A stretch of DNA of 64,000 bases from Nonlabens dokdonensis DSW-6 (GCF_000332115.1 NC_020156.1:2543501-2607500); one strand, 5' to 3'; positions 1 to 10,282 are shown, numbered from the stretch's first letter. Notes: generated from the letters alone by a model not told the origin. Made by a program: numbers and translations.

Positions 1-43
1 AGGCAAGTCACGAATCTTGTAATTCAAATTACCATCAAAGCGA

Positions 44-77
44 ATAAAAAGGCTGCCTGGATTGTTCCAGACAGCCT
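44..77 (-). terminator. Intrinsic terminator of glyA
   Basis: A 12-bp inverted repeat (50-61 and 66-77, one mismatch, 4-nt loop) is followed on the minus strand by a T-rich run, the complement of 44-49. It lies about 80 bases beyond the glyA stop and points the right way to end that transcript. Confidence 0.75.
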
Positions 78-156
78 CTCGAATGACCCTTATAATCTCA
101 ATAATTGGAATTGATTATTTAAGATTAGATAGTTTTATTCGGTTCTGTTTTACTCT

Positions 157-1431
157 TCAGTTTTGAAATAAAGGATAACCTGCTGTGAGATTAAAAACAT
201 CATCACTTAACTTTTCCAGTAGCACTTGTGGTTTATCTTGAATACAACGATCTATGATATCAACGATTTTAATCATTTCATTTTCTTTTAAGCCTCTACT
301 TGTGATGGCTGCTGTGCCTATTCTTATACCACTAGTAACAAAAGGAGATTCTGTATCAAATGGAACCATGTTCTTGTTTACGGTTATGTGAATTTTCCCT
401 AGTAATTCTTCCGCTTCTTTTCCGGTAATGTTTTTATTTCTAAGATCAATCAGCATCATGTGATTATCAGTCCCTCCAGATATTAGATGATAATCTCTCC
501 TGACAAACTCTTCAGCCATTACCTTTGCATTCTTTTTTACTTGAACCATATAATTCAAGAAATCGTCTGATAAAGCTTCCTTAAATGCAATTGCTTTCGC
601 AGCAATTATGTGTTCTAATGGACCACCTTGGTTACCTGGAAAAACACCACTATTCAGTAAACTAGACATTTTTTTAAGATTGCCATTTTTTAGTTTTTGA
701 CCAAAGGGATTCTCAAAATCCTTCCCCATAATAATTAATCCACCCCTTGGGCCCCTTAACGTTTTATGTGTTGTCGTTGTGCAGATATGAGCGTAAGGAA
801 CTGCATCCATTAAAATTCCCTTGGCTATTAATCCAGCTGGATGGGCTATATCTGCAAGAAGTACAGCATTAACCTTGTCTGCTATTTCTCTAAACCTCTT
901 GTAATCTATCTCTCTACTATAAGCAGATGCTCCTGCTATAATCATTTTTGGCTTTTCGCAGACAGCTATTTCTTCTATTTTATCATAGTTCAATAACCCA
1001 GTTTCTTTTTCTACTCCATAAAAAGAATTTTTATAAAGCTTACCTGAAAAATTCACCGGCGATCCGTGTGTTAAATGGCCTCCATGTGATAGATCAAAAC
1101 CTAAAATTTTATCTCCTGGATTTAAACACGCATGATAAACAGCTGTATTTGCCTGACTTCCAGAATGAGGTTGAACATTTACGTATTCTGCATTGAACAA
1201 AGTTTTTGCTCTCTCAATCGCTATATTTTCTATTTCATCGACTACTTCACAGCCACCGTAATACCTTTTTCCAGGATAACCTTCGGCGTATTTGTTAGTA
1301 AGAATTGAACCAGCAGCTTCTAAAACGTCGTTGCTTACATAATTCTCACTTGCGATTAACTCGATACCTTTTGTTTGACGAATTCTCTCTTTTTCAATTA
1401 AGTCGAAAATTTCTTGATCCACTTGAGCCAT
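157..1431 (-). CDS. glyA: Serine hydroxymethyltransferase
   Basis: PLP-dependent cytosolic enzyme that interconverts serine plus tetrahydrofolate with glycine plus methylene-tetrahydrofolate, the main one-carbon source. The 424-aa product has the family signatures: the [10 protein letters not shown] segment near the N-terminus, [13 protein letters not shown], the [10 protein letters not shown] segment, and the PLP-lysine motif [11 protein letters not shown] with K223. The reading frame is open to 1476, but the extra 15 residues are not family-like, so I place the start at the ATG at 1431, which gives [13 protein letters not shown]. It is transcribed divergently from fahA; on the minus strand TATTTTTG (1458-1451) is a plausible -7 element. 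Length and motifs fit the family fully. Confidence 0.97.
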   Translation of the reverse strand: MAQVDQEIFDLIEKERIRQTKGIELIASENYVSNDVLEAAGSILTNKYAEGYPGKRYYGGCEVVDEIENIAIERAKTLFNAEYVNVQPHSGSQANTAVYHACLNPGDKILGFDLSHGGHLTHGSPVNFSGKLYKNSFYGVEKETGLLNYDKIEEIAVCEKPKMIIAGASAYSREIDYKRFREIADKVNAVLLADIAHPAGLIAKGILMDAVPYAHICTTTTHKTLRGPRGGLIIMGKDFENPFGQKLKNGNLKKMSSLLNSGVFPGNQGGPLEHIIAAKAIAFKEALSDDFLNYMVQVKKNAKVMAEEFVRRDYHLISGGTDNHMMLIDLRNKNITGKEAEELLGKIHITVNKNMVPFDTESPFVTSGIRIGTAAITSRGLKENEMIKIVDIIDRCIQDKPQVLLEKLSDDVFNLTAGYPLFQN

Positions 1432-1530
1432 TTTGATAAAAATTAGATCACAAAAATAAGTTACAGATGCTATCATACCACACTAAAATGATATATTTGA
1501 ATATACTTTTTAACAAGAAATCAATACAAC

Positions 1531-2820
1531 ATGCCTAATAAAACAAACGACCCTAAAAGAAATTCATGGATAGGATACAATAGAGATACTCATTTCCCTA
1601 TTCAAAACATTCCATTCGGTGTTTTCCTTACCAGAGACAATGTTATAACTATAGGTACACGAATTGGAGACTATGCGATTGACTTAGGAGCCCTTCAAGA
1701 AATGGGCTACTTTAGTTCAGTTCCGTTAACGGATGATATGTTCATGCAAGACACTTTAAATGATTTCATTTCAGATGGTAAAAAGACATGGAAATTAGTT
1801 CGAAATAGAATTGGAGATATTTTTGATAAAGAAAATCCAGAATTAAGGGACAATAAAGAGCATAGAGATCGTATCATTTTTGCGATGGATGAAGTAGAGA
1901 TGCAATTACCAGTATTAATAGGTGACTATACCGATTTTTATAGTAGCAAGGAGCACGCTACCAATGTAGGTACGATGTTTAGAGATCCAGAAAATGCTTT
2001 ACTTCCTAACTGGCTACACATGCCAGTAGCTTATCATGGTAGATCTAGTTCAATAATTCCGTCGGATATACCTATTCATCGTCCACAAGGTCAGACTTTT
2101 CCAGCAAATGCTGATCAACCTACCTTCGGTCCATCAAAGCTTGTTGATTTTGAATTAGAAATGGGATTTATTACAACAGACGCAAATAATTTAGGACAAC
2201 CTATTCCTGTAGACGAAGCAGAAAAATACATCTTTGGAATGGTAATGCTTAATGACTGGAGCGCTAGAGATATTCAGAAATGGGAATATGTACCTTTAGG
2301 ACCGTTTTTAGCAAAAAACTTTGCTAGTTCCATCTCACCTTGGATTGTTACTTTAGACGCCTTAGAACCATTTAGAACAGAAAGTCCTAAAAGAGAAAAA
2401 CCAGTTTTTGATTATTTAGATTCAAGTAAGAACTCTAGTTTTGATATCAATTTAGAGGTTGATATTACACCACAGCAAGGCCGACCTACTACAGTATGTA
2501 AATCAAATTTCAAGCATTTATATTGGAATATATCACAACAGCTAGCGCATCACACAGTTAACGGTTGTCCTGTTAATAGTGGTGATTTAATGGGAAGTGG
2601 TACTATTTCCGGTCCTACACCAGATTCTTACGGTTCTATGTTAGAATTGAGCTGGCGAGGTGAAAAGCCTGTAAAATTAAATGATGGTACTGAGCGCAAG
2701 TTTATAGAAGACTACGATACGGTAACCATGAGAGGTTACTGTCATAAAGGCGATTTAAGAATTGGATTTGGAGAAGTTTCAACCAAACTTCTTCCTTTTT
2801 ACAAGCCTAAAAGCAAGTAG
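1531..2820 (+). CDS. fahA: Fumarylacetoacetase
   Basis: Hydrolyses 4-fumarylacetoacetate to fumarate and acetoacetate, the last step of tyrosine/phenylalanine catabolism via homogentisate. The 429-aa product matches the full-length family: an N-terminal SH3-like domain (GVFLTRDNV, IGDYAIDL) and the catalytic FAH domain from about residue 120. Visible motifs are DYTDFYSSKEHATNVG (metal and catalytic residues), the MPVAYHGRSSS segment, FELEMGF, LNDWSARDIQKWEYVPLGPF and LMGSGTISGP. A TATATTTG element at 1492-1499 is a candidate -7 promoter box. The lipoprotein gene that follows starts one base after this stop, so the two are probably co-transcribed. Cytosolic; no signal peptide. Confidence 0.96.
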   Translation: MPNKTNDPKRNSWIGYNRDTHFPIQNIPFGVFLTRDNVITIGTRIGDYAIDLGALQEMGYFSSVPLTDDMFMQDTLNDFISDGKKTWKLVRNRIGDIFDKENPELRDNKEHRDRIIFAMDEVEMQLPVLIGDYTDFYSSKEHATNVGTMFRDPENALLPNWLHMPVAYHGRSSSIIPSDIPIHRPQGQTFPANADQPTFGPSKLVDFELEMGFITTDANNLGQPIPVDEAEKYIFGMVMLNDWSARDIQKWEYVPLGPFLAKNFASSISPWIVTLDALEPFRTESPKREKPVFDYLDSSKNSSFDINLEVDITPQQGRPTTVCKSNFKHLYWNISQQLAHHTVNGCPVNSGDLMGSGTISGPTPDSYGSMLELSWRGEKPVKLNDGTERKFIEDYDTVTMRGYCHKGDLRIGFGEVSTKLLPFYKPKSK

Positions 2821-2821
2821 A

Positions 2822-4006
2822 ATGAAACAAATTATTTTTGTTTTCCTTACCGCATTATTAATTGTTTCGTGTAGTGGAGTTAAAGAAACTCAAACGGCTA
2901 TCAATCAAGGCGATTATGATAATGCTATAAAAATCGCAGTTGATAAGTTGGTTGATGGTAAAGATTTAAAACGAAATCAAGAGTATATTCCATTACTTGA
3001 GCAAGCTTATAGAAAAGCAAATGAGCAAGATAAGTTACTTATTAAAAGATGGAGTATTGATCCTAATCCTGCAGTTTTAGAACCTATCTATGAGACGTAT
3101 TTAAGATTAGATCGTAGACAGAATTTAATAAAACCTTTACTACCACTTAGAGAAAAAGGAAAAAGCAAAAATGCACAATTTGAATTTGCAGAGTACGACG
3201 TACAAATCTTAGACTCTCGTACGGCGTTAAGCGATCATTTACTAAATAACTCTTCATCTGCTTTGAGAGATGCAAACACAATTGAATCTAGACAGATTTA
3301 TAAGGATCTCGTTTATCTAGATAGAATCAATCCTAATTTTAAGAATACTCGTGCTCTTATACAAACTGCATTAGAACAAGGTACACACTTTATATTAGTA
3401 AGTTTACAAAATGAGTCTGAAGTGATACTTCCAGAAAAACTAGAAGATGAATTATTGAATTTTTCTACTTATGGTATAAACAATAAATGGACCCAGTATC
3501 ACAACAATACCGTAGATAATCTAGATTATGATTATGAACTAGATGTAATTGTTTCAAATATATCAGTTTCTCCTGAGCAAGTTTTGCTCAAGGAATTAGT
3601 TAAAGAAAAAGAAATCAAAGATGGCTTTATCTATGAGTACGATGCAAACGGTAATGTTAAGAAAGATAGCTTAGGTAACGATATTAAGAAAGATAAATTG
3701 ATAACTATTAAGGCAACGGTACTTCAAAATACTCAACTTAAAGAGTCAAAAGTAAACGCTGTTGTTCAGTTAAAAGATAAAAGAACACTTCAAGTTGTCG
3801 ATCGTTTTCCTGTGAACAGCAATTTTGTTTTCACCTATTTATATGGTTCGGTTTATGGAGATAGAAGAGCGCTAGATGCTAACTATATCGAGACGCTTAA
3901 TCCACAAGCCATACCTTTTCCTACAGATGAGCAAATGGTATATGAAACTGGAGAAGACCTTAAACTCAAAATAAAACAGATCTTAATGAGGATCAATTAT
4001 GATTGA
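2822..4006 (+). CDS. TPR-type lipoprotein of unknown function
   Basis: The 394-aa product begins with a lipoprotein signal peptide ending ...LLIVSCSG, lipidated Cys at residue 17. The first part is helical and repeat-like (INQGDYDNAIKIAVDKL, YIPLLEQAYRKANEQD), resembling tetratricopeptide repeats. The rest is mixed alpha/beta without a motif I recognise. The frame is open upstream to 2762 inside fahA, but the signal peptide requires the ATG at 2822, one base after the fahA stop. Probably a periplasm-facing or surface lipoprotein conserved in Flavobacteriia; there is no evidence of a link to tyrosine catabolism beyond position. A palindromic repeat lies 9 bases after its stop. Confidence 0.75.
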   Translation: MKQIIFVFLTALLIVSCSGVKETQTAINQGDYDNAIKIAVDKLVDGKDLKRNQEYIPLLEQAYRKANEQDKLLIKRWSIDPNPAVLEPIYETYLRLDRRQNLIKPLLPLREKGKSKNAQFEFAEYDVQILDSRTALSDHLLNNSSSALRDANTIESRQIYKDLVYLDRINPNFKNTRALIQTALEQGTHFILVSLQNESEVILPEKLEDELLNFSTYGINNKWTQYHNNTVDNLDYDYELDVIVSNISVSPEQVLLKELVKEKEIKDGFIYEYDANGNVKKDSLGNDIKKDKLITIKATVLQNTQLKESKVNAVVQLKDKRTLQVVDRFPVNSNFVFTYLYGSVYGDRRALDANYIETLNPQAIPFPTDEQMVYETGEDLKLKIKQILMRINYD

Positions 4007-4014
4007 TGGTATAC

Positions 4015-4030
4015 CGCTTTCGCGAAAGCG
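4015..4030. repeat. 16-bp palindrome CGCTTTCGCGAAAGCG, copy 1
   Basis: Exact copy of the perfect palindrome found 14 times in this window. It lies 9 bases after the stop of the TPR lipoprotein gene. In RNA it could fold as a 6-bp stem with a CGCG loop, but no T-run follows, so it is not a classical terminator. Confidence 0.95.
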
Positions 4031-4130
4031 AGATCGACACAAGAATCTCCATTATTTTCATTATTTATCTTAGGAAATACTTCACAGTTCAAATCTTATC
4101 TTTGATCTCATTTCAAAATTAAAAGATGCA

Positions 4131-5720
4131 ATGCAGCAACCTTATCAATCTATAAGACATTTTTCTGATTTAATGTCTGATTTTCTAGATGAAAAGGAAC
4201 ATCTCAAGCCGTTGTATCATAGGTTTCCTCATTCTAAAAATTTTGAAGATCAAATAGTTGAGAAGAAGACAGAATGGAAAGACGCTCAAAATAAGCGTGA
4301 TGTACTCTCCAAAGTTTTAGAGAAGCAATATCAAACCATAGAAGATAAAAAGCTAAGTTTTGAGAACATAAAACTTTTACAAGACCCCAACACCTTTACC
4401 ATAACAACTGGACACCAGCTTAATTTGTTCACTGGGCCGCTTTACTTTTTGTATAAAATTATTTCCACAATTAATTTATGTAAGAAGTTGAAACAACTGC
4501 ATCCTACTTGCAACTTCGTGCCTATTTACTGGATGGCGACGGAAGACCATGATTTTGAAGAAATTCAATTTTTTAATTATGCTGATAAGAAAGTAGTTTA
4601 TAATAGAGAGGCAACAGGCGGAGTAGGAAGACTTTCTACCCAAGGATTAGACGATGTACTATCAGTATTTAAGAATATTCTAGGTAAACATGATAACGCT
4701 TTAGAAGTCATCCGTTTATTTAAAAAAGGCTATTTAGAAAATGAAAACCTAGCAGATGCCACTAGAGCTATCGCACATGAACTTTTTAAAAATGATGGTT
4801 TAGTTGTTTTAGATGCTGATGATGCATCTTTGAAATCAATTGCTACACCTTACTTTAAAGACGAATTGATTTCACAGGCAAGTTTTCATGCCGTTAAGAA
4901 TACACTAGAAGAATGGCCGGAGCAATATAAAATACAAGTGAATCCTCGAGAGATCAACTTGTTTTATTTAACAGATGATTACCGCAAGCGTATCATTGAA
5001 AAAGACGGAACCTATTTAATTGATGAAACAGAATTAAGTTTTTCTAAAGATGAAATCCTAGAAGAACTTAAAAAGCATCCCGAAAGATTCTCACCTAATG
5101 TGATCATGAGACCGCTTTATCAGGAAATCATACTTCCTAATTTATGCTATATAGGTGGTGGTGGTGAAATGGCCTACTGGCTGGAGTTAAAGAATTATTT
5201 TGACTCTCAAAAAGTTACATTTCCTATCCTTTTATTACGCAACTCTGCTTTACTAGCAACTTCAAAGCAATTACAGAAAGTAGAAAAGTTGGGACTTTCT
5301 ATTTGGGATTTATTTCAATTAGATCATGAACTTACCACGCAGCTTACGCATCAAATAAGCGATATTAAAATAGACTTCACTCCTCAAAAATTACATTTAA
5401 AAAAACAGTTTGCAGAGCTTCATGAATTAGCTCTTAAAACAGATCCTTCATTTGAAAATGCCGTTAGTGCACAAGAACGCAAACAAATAAAAGGTTTAGA
5501 GAAACTAGAAAAAAGGCTTTTAAAGGCACAAAAGCGTAAACTTAAACATCATTTAGATCGAGCCTTGTTGCTTAAAAAAGAGCTCTTTCCTAATGACAGC
5601 CTACAAGAACGACAGACTAATTTTTCTTATTTCTATCAAGAATATGGTACAGAATTTATAGAGATCATAAAGGAAAGTTTAGATCCACTCGATCTGAGAT
5701 TTACGGTGATTGAATTGTAG
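4131..5720 (+). CDS. bshC: Bacillithiol biosynthesis cysteine-adding enzyme BshC
   Basis: Putative cysteine ligase that completes bacillithiol (Cys-GlcN-malate), the low-molecular-weight thiol used instead of glutathione by Firmicutes and many Bacteroidota. The 529-aa product is normal length for BshC. Recognisable stretches are the TGHQLNLFTGPLYFLYKI segment near residue 90, VPIYWMATEDHDFEEI near 130, RPLYQEIILPNLCYIGGGGE around 325-345, and a C-terminal coiled coil rich in Lys/Glu (about 440-490). Cytosolic, no signal peptide. It stands alone: the preceding gap holds palindrome copy 1 and a TATCTTTG -7-like box at 4097-4104. Another ATG at 4126 is out of frame, so 4131 is the start. Confidence 0.95.
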   Translation: MQQPYQSIRHFSDLMSDFLDEKEHLKPLYHRFPHSKNFEDQIVEKKTEWKDAQNKRDVLSKVLEKQYQTIEDKKLSFENIKLLQDPNTFTITTGHQLNLFTGPLYFLYKIISTINLCKKLKQLHPTCNFVPIYWMATEDHDFEEIQFFNYADKKVVYNREATGGVGRLSTQGLDDVLSVFKNILGKHDNALEVIRLFKKGYLENENLADATRAIAHELFKNDGLVVLDADDASLKSIATPYFKDELISQASFHAVKNTLEEWPEQYKIQVNPREINLFYLTDDYRKRIIEKDGTYLIDETELSFSKDEILEELKKHPERFSPNVIMRPLYQEIILPNLCYIGGGGEMAYWLELKNYFDSQKVTFPILLLRNSALLATSKQLQKVEKLGLSIWDLFQLDHELTTQLTHQISDIKIDFTPQKLHLKKQFAELHELALKTDPSFENAVSAQERKQIKGLEKLEKRLLKAQKRKLKHHLDRALLLKKELFPNDSLQERQTNFSYFYQEYGTEFIEIIKESLDPLDLRFTVIEL

Positions 5721-5821
5721 TAGCAATAAATCACCTTTTGTTTCAAAAAGTGTCTTGAAAACAAGTTAACAAATCTGTGTAATCTCAAGGAACTTTAGTT
5801 TTTAAAAAAGTAAATTTGCTC

Positions 5822-7354
5822 ATGCAACACGACAAGATATTAATATTAGATTTTGGATCGCAATACACACAGCTTATTGCGCGTAGAGTTAGAGAGTTAA
5901 ACATCTATTCTGAAATTCATCCTTTTAACAAAGTACCAGCTAACCTAGATTCGTACAAAGCAATTATCCTTTCAGGAAGCCCGATGTCGGTCAGGTCAGA
6001 AGCAGCTTTTCATATAGATTTACAAGAAATACGTGGTAAAAAACCTTTATTAGGTGTTTGCTATGGCGCTCAATATTTAGCGCATTTTCATGGAGGTGAA
6101 GTAGGTGCATCTAGTACAAGAGAGTATGGTCGTGCCAATTTATCTTTTATAAAAGAAGACCTTTTTCTAGAAGGAATTGAGGTAGGTAGTCAGGTATGGA
6201 TGAGCCATAGTGATACCATAAAAAAGTTACCTTCTAACAGTACTTTATTGGCAAGTACTAATGACGTTCCTAATGTTGCCTACAAAATAGAAGGAGAGCA
6301 AACTTATGCAATTCAATTTCATCCAGAAGTATACCACTCAACAGATGGTAAAAAACTTTTAGAAAATTTCCTTATAAAAATTGCAAAAGTTACTCCAGAC
6401 TGGACTCCAGATAGTTTTGTAGAAGAAACCGTAGAAAAACTTCAAAAACAGATAGGCGGTGACCGAGTAGTTCTAGGACTTTCAGGAGGCGTAGATTCTT
6501 CAGTCGCGGCAATGTTATTGCACAAAGCGATAGGAGAGAACCTCTACTGCATATTTGTAAATAATGGTTTACTACGTAAAGATGAATTTACTCAGGTACT
6601 CAAACAGTACGAAGGTATGGGCTTAAACGTAAAAGGCGTTGATGCTTCGGCACGGTTTATGGATGCCCTTGCTGGTGAGAGTGATCCAGAATTAAAACGT
6701 AAAGCAATAGGCCGTGTTTTTATAGAGGTTTTTGATGATGAAGCTCATGACGTTAAAAATGTGACTTGGCTCGCTCAAGGAACTATTTATCCTGACGTGA
6801 TTGAAAGCGTAAGTGCAACCGGAGGACCTAGTGCAACAATTAAATCGCATCACAATGTAGGTGGATTGCCAGATTTTATGAAATTGAAAATTGTGGAGCC
6901 TTTAAAAGCGTTGTTTAAAGATGAAGTGAGAAGAGTAGGTAAATCAATGGGTATGGCTGCAGAGCTTTTAGGAAGACATCCTTTTCCTGGTCCTGGACTA
7001 GCTATTCGTATATTGGGAGATATTACTGCAGAAAAAGTAGCTATTCTCCAGGAAGTAGATGCAGTATTTATTAATAACCTCAAGAAATGGGATTTATATG
7101 ATAAAGTATGGCAAGCAGGTGCAATTTTACTGCCAGTAAACAGCGTAGGAGTGATGGGAGATGAGCGCACTTATGAAAAGTGTGTCGCGCTTAGAGCGGT
7201 AGAAAGCACTGATGGAATGACTGCAGACTGGGTAAACTTGCCTTATGAGTTTTTACAGGCAACCAGTAATGAGATAATAAATAAAGTAAAAGGCGTTAAT
7301 AGAGTGGTGTATGACATAAGCTCTAAGCCGCCAGCAACCATTGAATGGGAATAA
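5822..7354 (+). CDS. guaA: GMP synthase (glutamine-hydrolysing)
   Basis: Converts XMP to GMP with ATP and glutamine-derived ammonia. The 510-aa protein has the class I glutamine amidotransferase domain first (LGVCYGAQ with nucleophile C80, and FHPEVYHS), then the ATP pyrophosphatase domain ([11 protein letters not shown]-loop near residue 220) and the C-terminal dimerisation domain ending in the usual family pattern ([11 protein letters not shown]). A TTG at 5816 is in frame, but the ATG at 5822 gives the canonical N-terminus [22 protein letters not shown] (start only). TAAATTTG at 5811-5818 resembles a -7 element, which would put the transcript start very near the start codon. The LysM gene follows after 4 bases. 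Confidence 0.97.
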   Translation: MQHDKILILDFGSQYTQLIARRVRELNIYSEIHPFNKVPANLDSYKAIILSGSPMSVRSEAAFHIDLQEIRGKKPLLGVCYGAQYLAHFHGGEVGASSTREYGRANLSFIKEDLFLEGIEVGSQVWMSHSDTIKKLPSNSTLLASTNDVPNVAYKIEGEQTYAIQFHPEVYHSTDGKKLLENFLIKIAKVTPDWTPDSFVEETVEKLQKQIGGDRVVLGLSGGVDSSVAAMLLHKAIGENLYCIFVNNGLLRKDEFTQVLKQYEGMGLNVKGVDASARFMDALAGESDPELKRKAIGRVFIEVFDDEAHDVKNVTWLAQGTIYPDVIESVSATGGPSATIKSHHNVGGLPDFMKLKIVEPLKALFKDEVRRVGKSMGMAAELLGRHPFPGPGLAIRILGDITAEKVAILQEVDAVFINNLKKWDLYDKVWQAGAILLPVNSVGVMGDERTYEKCVALRAVESTDGMTADWVNLPYEFLQATSNEIINKVKGVNRVVYDISSKPPATIEWE

Positions 7355-7358
7355 TTAG

Positions 7359-9341
7359 ATGATGAGAAATATTATAATAGTAGTATGTATGTGTCTCGCT
7401 TTCGCGAAAGCGGAAGCAACAATCCTGCAAAATTATAGGCAGCATACTGTAGCACAAGGAGAAACTATTTATACACTAACTCAAAAGTATAAGGTAACTT
7501 CTAAACAATTACTAGAACTTAATCCAGACTTAAGCTCAGGTTTAAGATATGGTCAAGTTTTGTTGATACCGGCACAAAATAAGGTGTTAACTCAGCGTAG
7601 AATAAAGAAATACAAAAAGCATCGTGTACGACGCAAGGAAACTTTGTATAGTCTAGCAAAAAAATACGAAATTACTGAGTTAGACATTAAAGAGGCAAAT
7701 AAAGAATTGTATTCTAATCCTCTGAAGAAAGGAGATCGCATTCAAATTCCTGTTTTTGAAGAAGTAGAACTTACTGTTGTAGAACCTAACAAAGAAGAAG
7801 TTCCAGCTATTGAGGTGCCGCTTGAAGATGGCAAGTACAAAGTGAAGCAAGGCGAGGGAATGTACGGTATTGCGACTAAATTTGGGATCAAAGTTTTAGA
7901 TCTTAAAAAGCTCAATCCTAATATAGGAGATTTAAAACCAGGAATGGTATTGAATGTTCCTAAATCAAATGCTGTACAAAATGAAGGAGAACTCATTGGT
8001 CAAGATGGAAACGATACACAAATAGATAATCAAAAATTAATTGAATATACCATTCCTAAGAAAATGGGAATGTACTCGCTTAAAAAATTGACTGGAATCT
8101 CAGAAGACTCTTTAATTCAATGGAATCCTAAGTTAAAGGATGGTCTAAAGGAAGGAATGAAAATCATTTATCCTAACCCTAATTATGGAAAAGAGGTCGT
8201 TAAGGTTCCAACTAAGGTGAATTCAAACAAAATAGCTTCTTTAGTAGATAGTTTAAACAATTTTGAAAGACAGCGACTTGCGATCATGTTGCCATTTTCA
8301 CTTCAGAAAATCGATGGAGAAAATACAGATCGAGATAATCTGAAACAAGATCGTGCTATGCGTATAGCGCTAGACTTCTATAGTGGTGTGAAAATAGCAA
8401 TCGACAGTGCAAATACTATGGGGATACCAGTAGATCATGATATTTTTGATACGCAAAAAAGTCTTCAGGCAACTAAGAATATTCTTGACGCCACTGATTT
8501 TGCAGACTACAATACCGTGATAGGACCGCTTATTTCTACAAATGTTGTCGAGACCGCAAAAGAATTGAAATCTTTCAATACTCCGGTGGTTTCTCCACTT
8601 ACCTCTACAGATGTTAGGCTGTACCGTAACTTATTCCAAGCAAGACCAGAAGAAGAAGTTCTTAAAAATAAACTCAAGGAATACTTAATAGAATATGCAA
8701 AAGGTAAGAATGTGATAATTGTTACAGATAATAATAACCAAGAGTTAAAAAATGAATTTACTACCATTTTACCTGCCGCAAATGTCTTAGTCCCAAATGC
8801 TAAGAAGAATTATATTTTTAGTATAGAGTATATCAAACAATTGAAGCCAGATGTAGAAAATGTAATTGTTCTTGCAGTAGATAATGTAGGTTTCATTACA
8901 GACGCCGTGACAAATTATTCTGCGAAAACAGATACTCATAAAATAACGATGTTCGGTTTAGGAAATTATGAAGAGATGGAACTGTCTAATATAAGACTAT
9001 CTAAATTAAATTATGTATTTCCCCAAATGTTCAAAGAAAGTGTAGATACGAATTCATTTATTGAAAAGTATTATAGCATACATCAAATCACACCTAATTC
9101 TTATGCGACAAGAGGATTTGATATTACACTTGATATCATATTGAGACAGGCAAGCGCTTCTGATTTATATGAGAGCGCTATGAAAAATGGTAAGACAGTG
9201 ATGACAGAGAATAAATTTGATTATTCTAAAAAGTTTCTAGCAGGCTTCTATAACGATGCCGTTTATCTTTTACAGTATCAAGAAGATTTGAGTATTAAAG
9301 AATTAGATATTAACAATCTTAAAGTTGATACAGAAGAATGA
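7359..9341 (+). CDS. LysM-repeat protein with a periplasmic-binding-protein-like C-terminal domain
   Basis: The 660-aa product starts with a signal peptide (residues 1 to about 19). Four LysM-like peptidoglycan-binding repeats follow, near residues 29-73, 86-131, 159-200 and 230-272; the first has the classic VAQGETIYTLTQKY core, while the fourth is divergent (Met-Gly in place of the usual Gly-Glu/Asp). From about 290 to 640 the pattern of alternating beta strands and helices (NTVIGPLIST, ETAKELKSFNTPVVSPL, NVIIVTDNN) resembles the type I periplasmic binding fold of amino-acid ABC transporter binding proteins. It has no associated permease here. Probably a cell-wall-anchored envelope protein. 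Two ATGs in tandem make the exact start uncertain by one residue. It overlaps the osmC start by ATGA, so guaA, this gene, osmC and the DUF922 gene look like one operon. Palindrome copy 2 encodes part of the signal peptide. Confidence 0.85.
   Translation: MMRNIIIVVCMCLAFAKAEATILQNYRQHTVAQGETIYTLTQKYKVTSKQLLELNPDLSSGLRYGQVLLIPAQNKVLTQRRIKKYKKHRVRRKETLYSLAKKYEITELDIKEANKELYSNPLKKGDRIQIPVFEEVELTVVEPNKEEVPAIEVPLEDGKYKVKQGEGMYGIATKFGIKVLDLKKLNPNIGDLKPGMVLNVPKSNAVQNEGELIGQDGNDTQIDNQKLIEYTIPKKMGMYSLKKLTGISEDSLIQWNPKLKDGLKEGMKIIYPNPNYGKEVVKVPTKVNSNKIASLVDSLNNFERQRLAIMLPFSLQKIDGENTDRDNLKQDRAMRIALDFYSGVKIAIDSANTMGIPVDHDIFDTQKSLQATKNILDATDFADYNTVIGPLISTNVVETAKELKSFNTPVVSPLTSTDVRLYRNLFQARPEEEVLKNKLKEYLIEYAKGKNVIIVTDNNNQELKNEFTTILPAANVLVPNAKKNYIFSIEYIKQLKPDVENVIVLAVDNVGFITDAVTNYSAKTDTHKITMFGLGNYEEMELSNIRLSKLNYVFPQMFKESVDTNSFIEKYYSIHQITPNSYATRGFDITLDIILRQASASDLYESAMKNGKTVMTENKFDYSKKFLAGFYNDAVYLLQYQEDLSIKELDINNLKVDTEE
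7397..7412. repeat. 16-bp palindrome, copy 2, inside a signal peptide
   Basis: Exact CGCTTTCGCGAAAGCG within the start of the LysM gene. Read in the frame that gives AFAKA, it forms the end of the hydrophobic core and an A-x-A (AKA) signal-peptidase-like site. Confidence 0.95.
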
Positions 9342-9739
9342 CCGCAATCGTTGAGTATAAAGGTGATTTAAGGTGCGAGTGTACGCACTTGAAAAGTAGC
9401 GACAGTTTTGTAACTGATGCGCCTGTAGATAATAACGGTAAAGGTGAAGCTTTTTCTCCTACTGATACTGTGGCAACGGCACTTGCTAGTTGCATGCTCA
9501 CTGTCATGGGAATCAAGGCAAGAGAGATGGAAAAGGAATTGAAAGGTAGTGTTGCTAAGATTGCTAAAATTATGGCCTCAAATCCACGCAGGATTTCTCA
9601 AATTGATATTGTACTTGATATGAATGGTCAATGCGACAAAAGGTCTCAATTAATTCTAGAACGAGTTGCAAATACATGTCCTGTCTTAAATAGTTTACAT
9701 CCAGATATTAAGAAAAACATTGTATTCAACTGGAATTAA
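9338..9739 (+). CDS. OsmC/Ohr family protein
   Basis: The 133-aa product is a full-length small OsmC-fold protein. These are dimeric cytosolic thiol peroxidases acting on organic hydroperoxides, or close relatives. Visible are the SPTDTVATALASCMLTVMG segment (first redox Cys, in the central helix) and CPVLNSLHPDI near the C-terminus (second Cys). Its start overlaps the LysM stop by four bases (ATGA), and the next gene begins on the base after its stop, which indicates translational coupling. It is closer to the OsmC/YhfA side than to Ohr by eye, so substrate is unassigned. Confidence 0.88.
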   Translation: MTAIVEYKGDLRCECTHLKSSDSFVTDAPVDNNGKGEAFSPTDTVATALASCMLTVMGIKAREMEKELKGSVAKIAKIMASNPRRISQIDIVLDMNGQCDKRSQLILERVANTCPVLNSLHPDIKKNIVFNWN

Positions 9740-10282
9740 ATGAAATTGTTTTTTGCTTTTATATTAGTCGTTTTATTATTTGAAGGAGAACCGTCCGAGC
9801 GTTTTACCTATCAAGAACGACCAGTTTTAAGTTGGGAAGACTTCAAAGGAGTACCACCTAAAAATGCGATTTACCGTGCTAGTGTTAATAGTAGTTTAGG
9901 ATATACGTTTACTAGTGAAAGTACAAATGGTAAATTATCGGTTTCAGTTGTTGTAGAGAGTTACTTTTATCCTCAATTAAGCTGGAAGAAAAACCAAAAC
10001 GAAAATAATGAGGCTCTTTTAAAACATGAGCAATTGCATTGGGATATTAGTGAGTTATACGCTCGTAAATTGAGAGCAGCATACCAAAATTACGTACCGC
10101 AAAAGAATCCTAAAAAGGAAGTGGATTTCATTTTCAGAAAATTTGAGAAAGAACGTCAAGTTACTCAAAAATCTTATGATCGAGAAACTCGACATGGAAC
10201 TATCAAAGACGCTCAATCTCAATGGGAGATAAAAATAATGGAAGAGCTTTTTAAAACGAGTGAGTATACTAGCAAAGACTAG
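9740..10282 (+). CDS. DUF922-like putative secreted zinc protease
   Basis: A 180-aa exported protein with a short hydrophobic N-terminus (MKLFFAFILVVLLFEGEPSE). The central KHEQLHWDI has an H-E-x-x-H zinc-protease motif (H96, E97, H100), and the preceding LSWEDFKGVPP is typical of the DUF922 family as I remember it. Function is not established; the motif suggests metal-dependent hydrolysis in the envelope. It begins directly after the osmC stop and ends convergent with the minus-strand lipoprotein gene, overlapping it by four bases. Confidence 0.7.
   Translation: MKLFFAFILVVLLFEGEPSERFTYQERPVLSWEDFKGVPPKNAIYRASVNSSLGYTFTSESTNGKLSVSVVVESYFYPQLSWKKNQNENNEALLKHEQLHWDISELYARKLRAAYQNYVPQKNPKKEVDFIFRKFEKERQVTQKSYDRETRHGTIKDAQSQWEIKIMEELFKTSEYTSKD

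Noticed and set aside
948..1196. Open frame of 82 codons on the plus strand inside glyA
   Set aside because: It is fully antisense to strongly conserved glyA sequence, has low-complexity Phe/Leu composition and no start context.
4015..4030. Palindrome copies as rho-independent terminators
   Set aside because: No copy is followed by a T-run, six lie within genes, and the real terminators found here have separate hairpins with T-runs.
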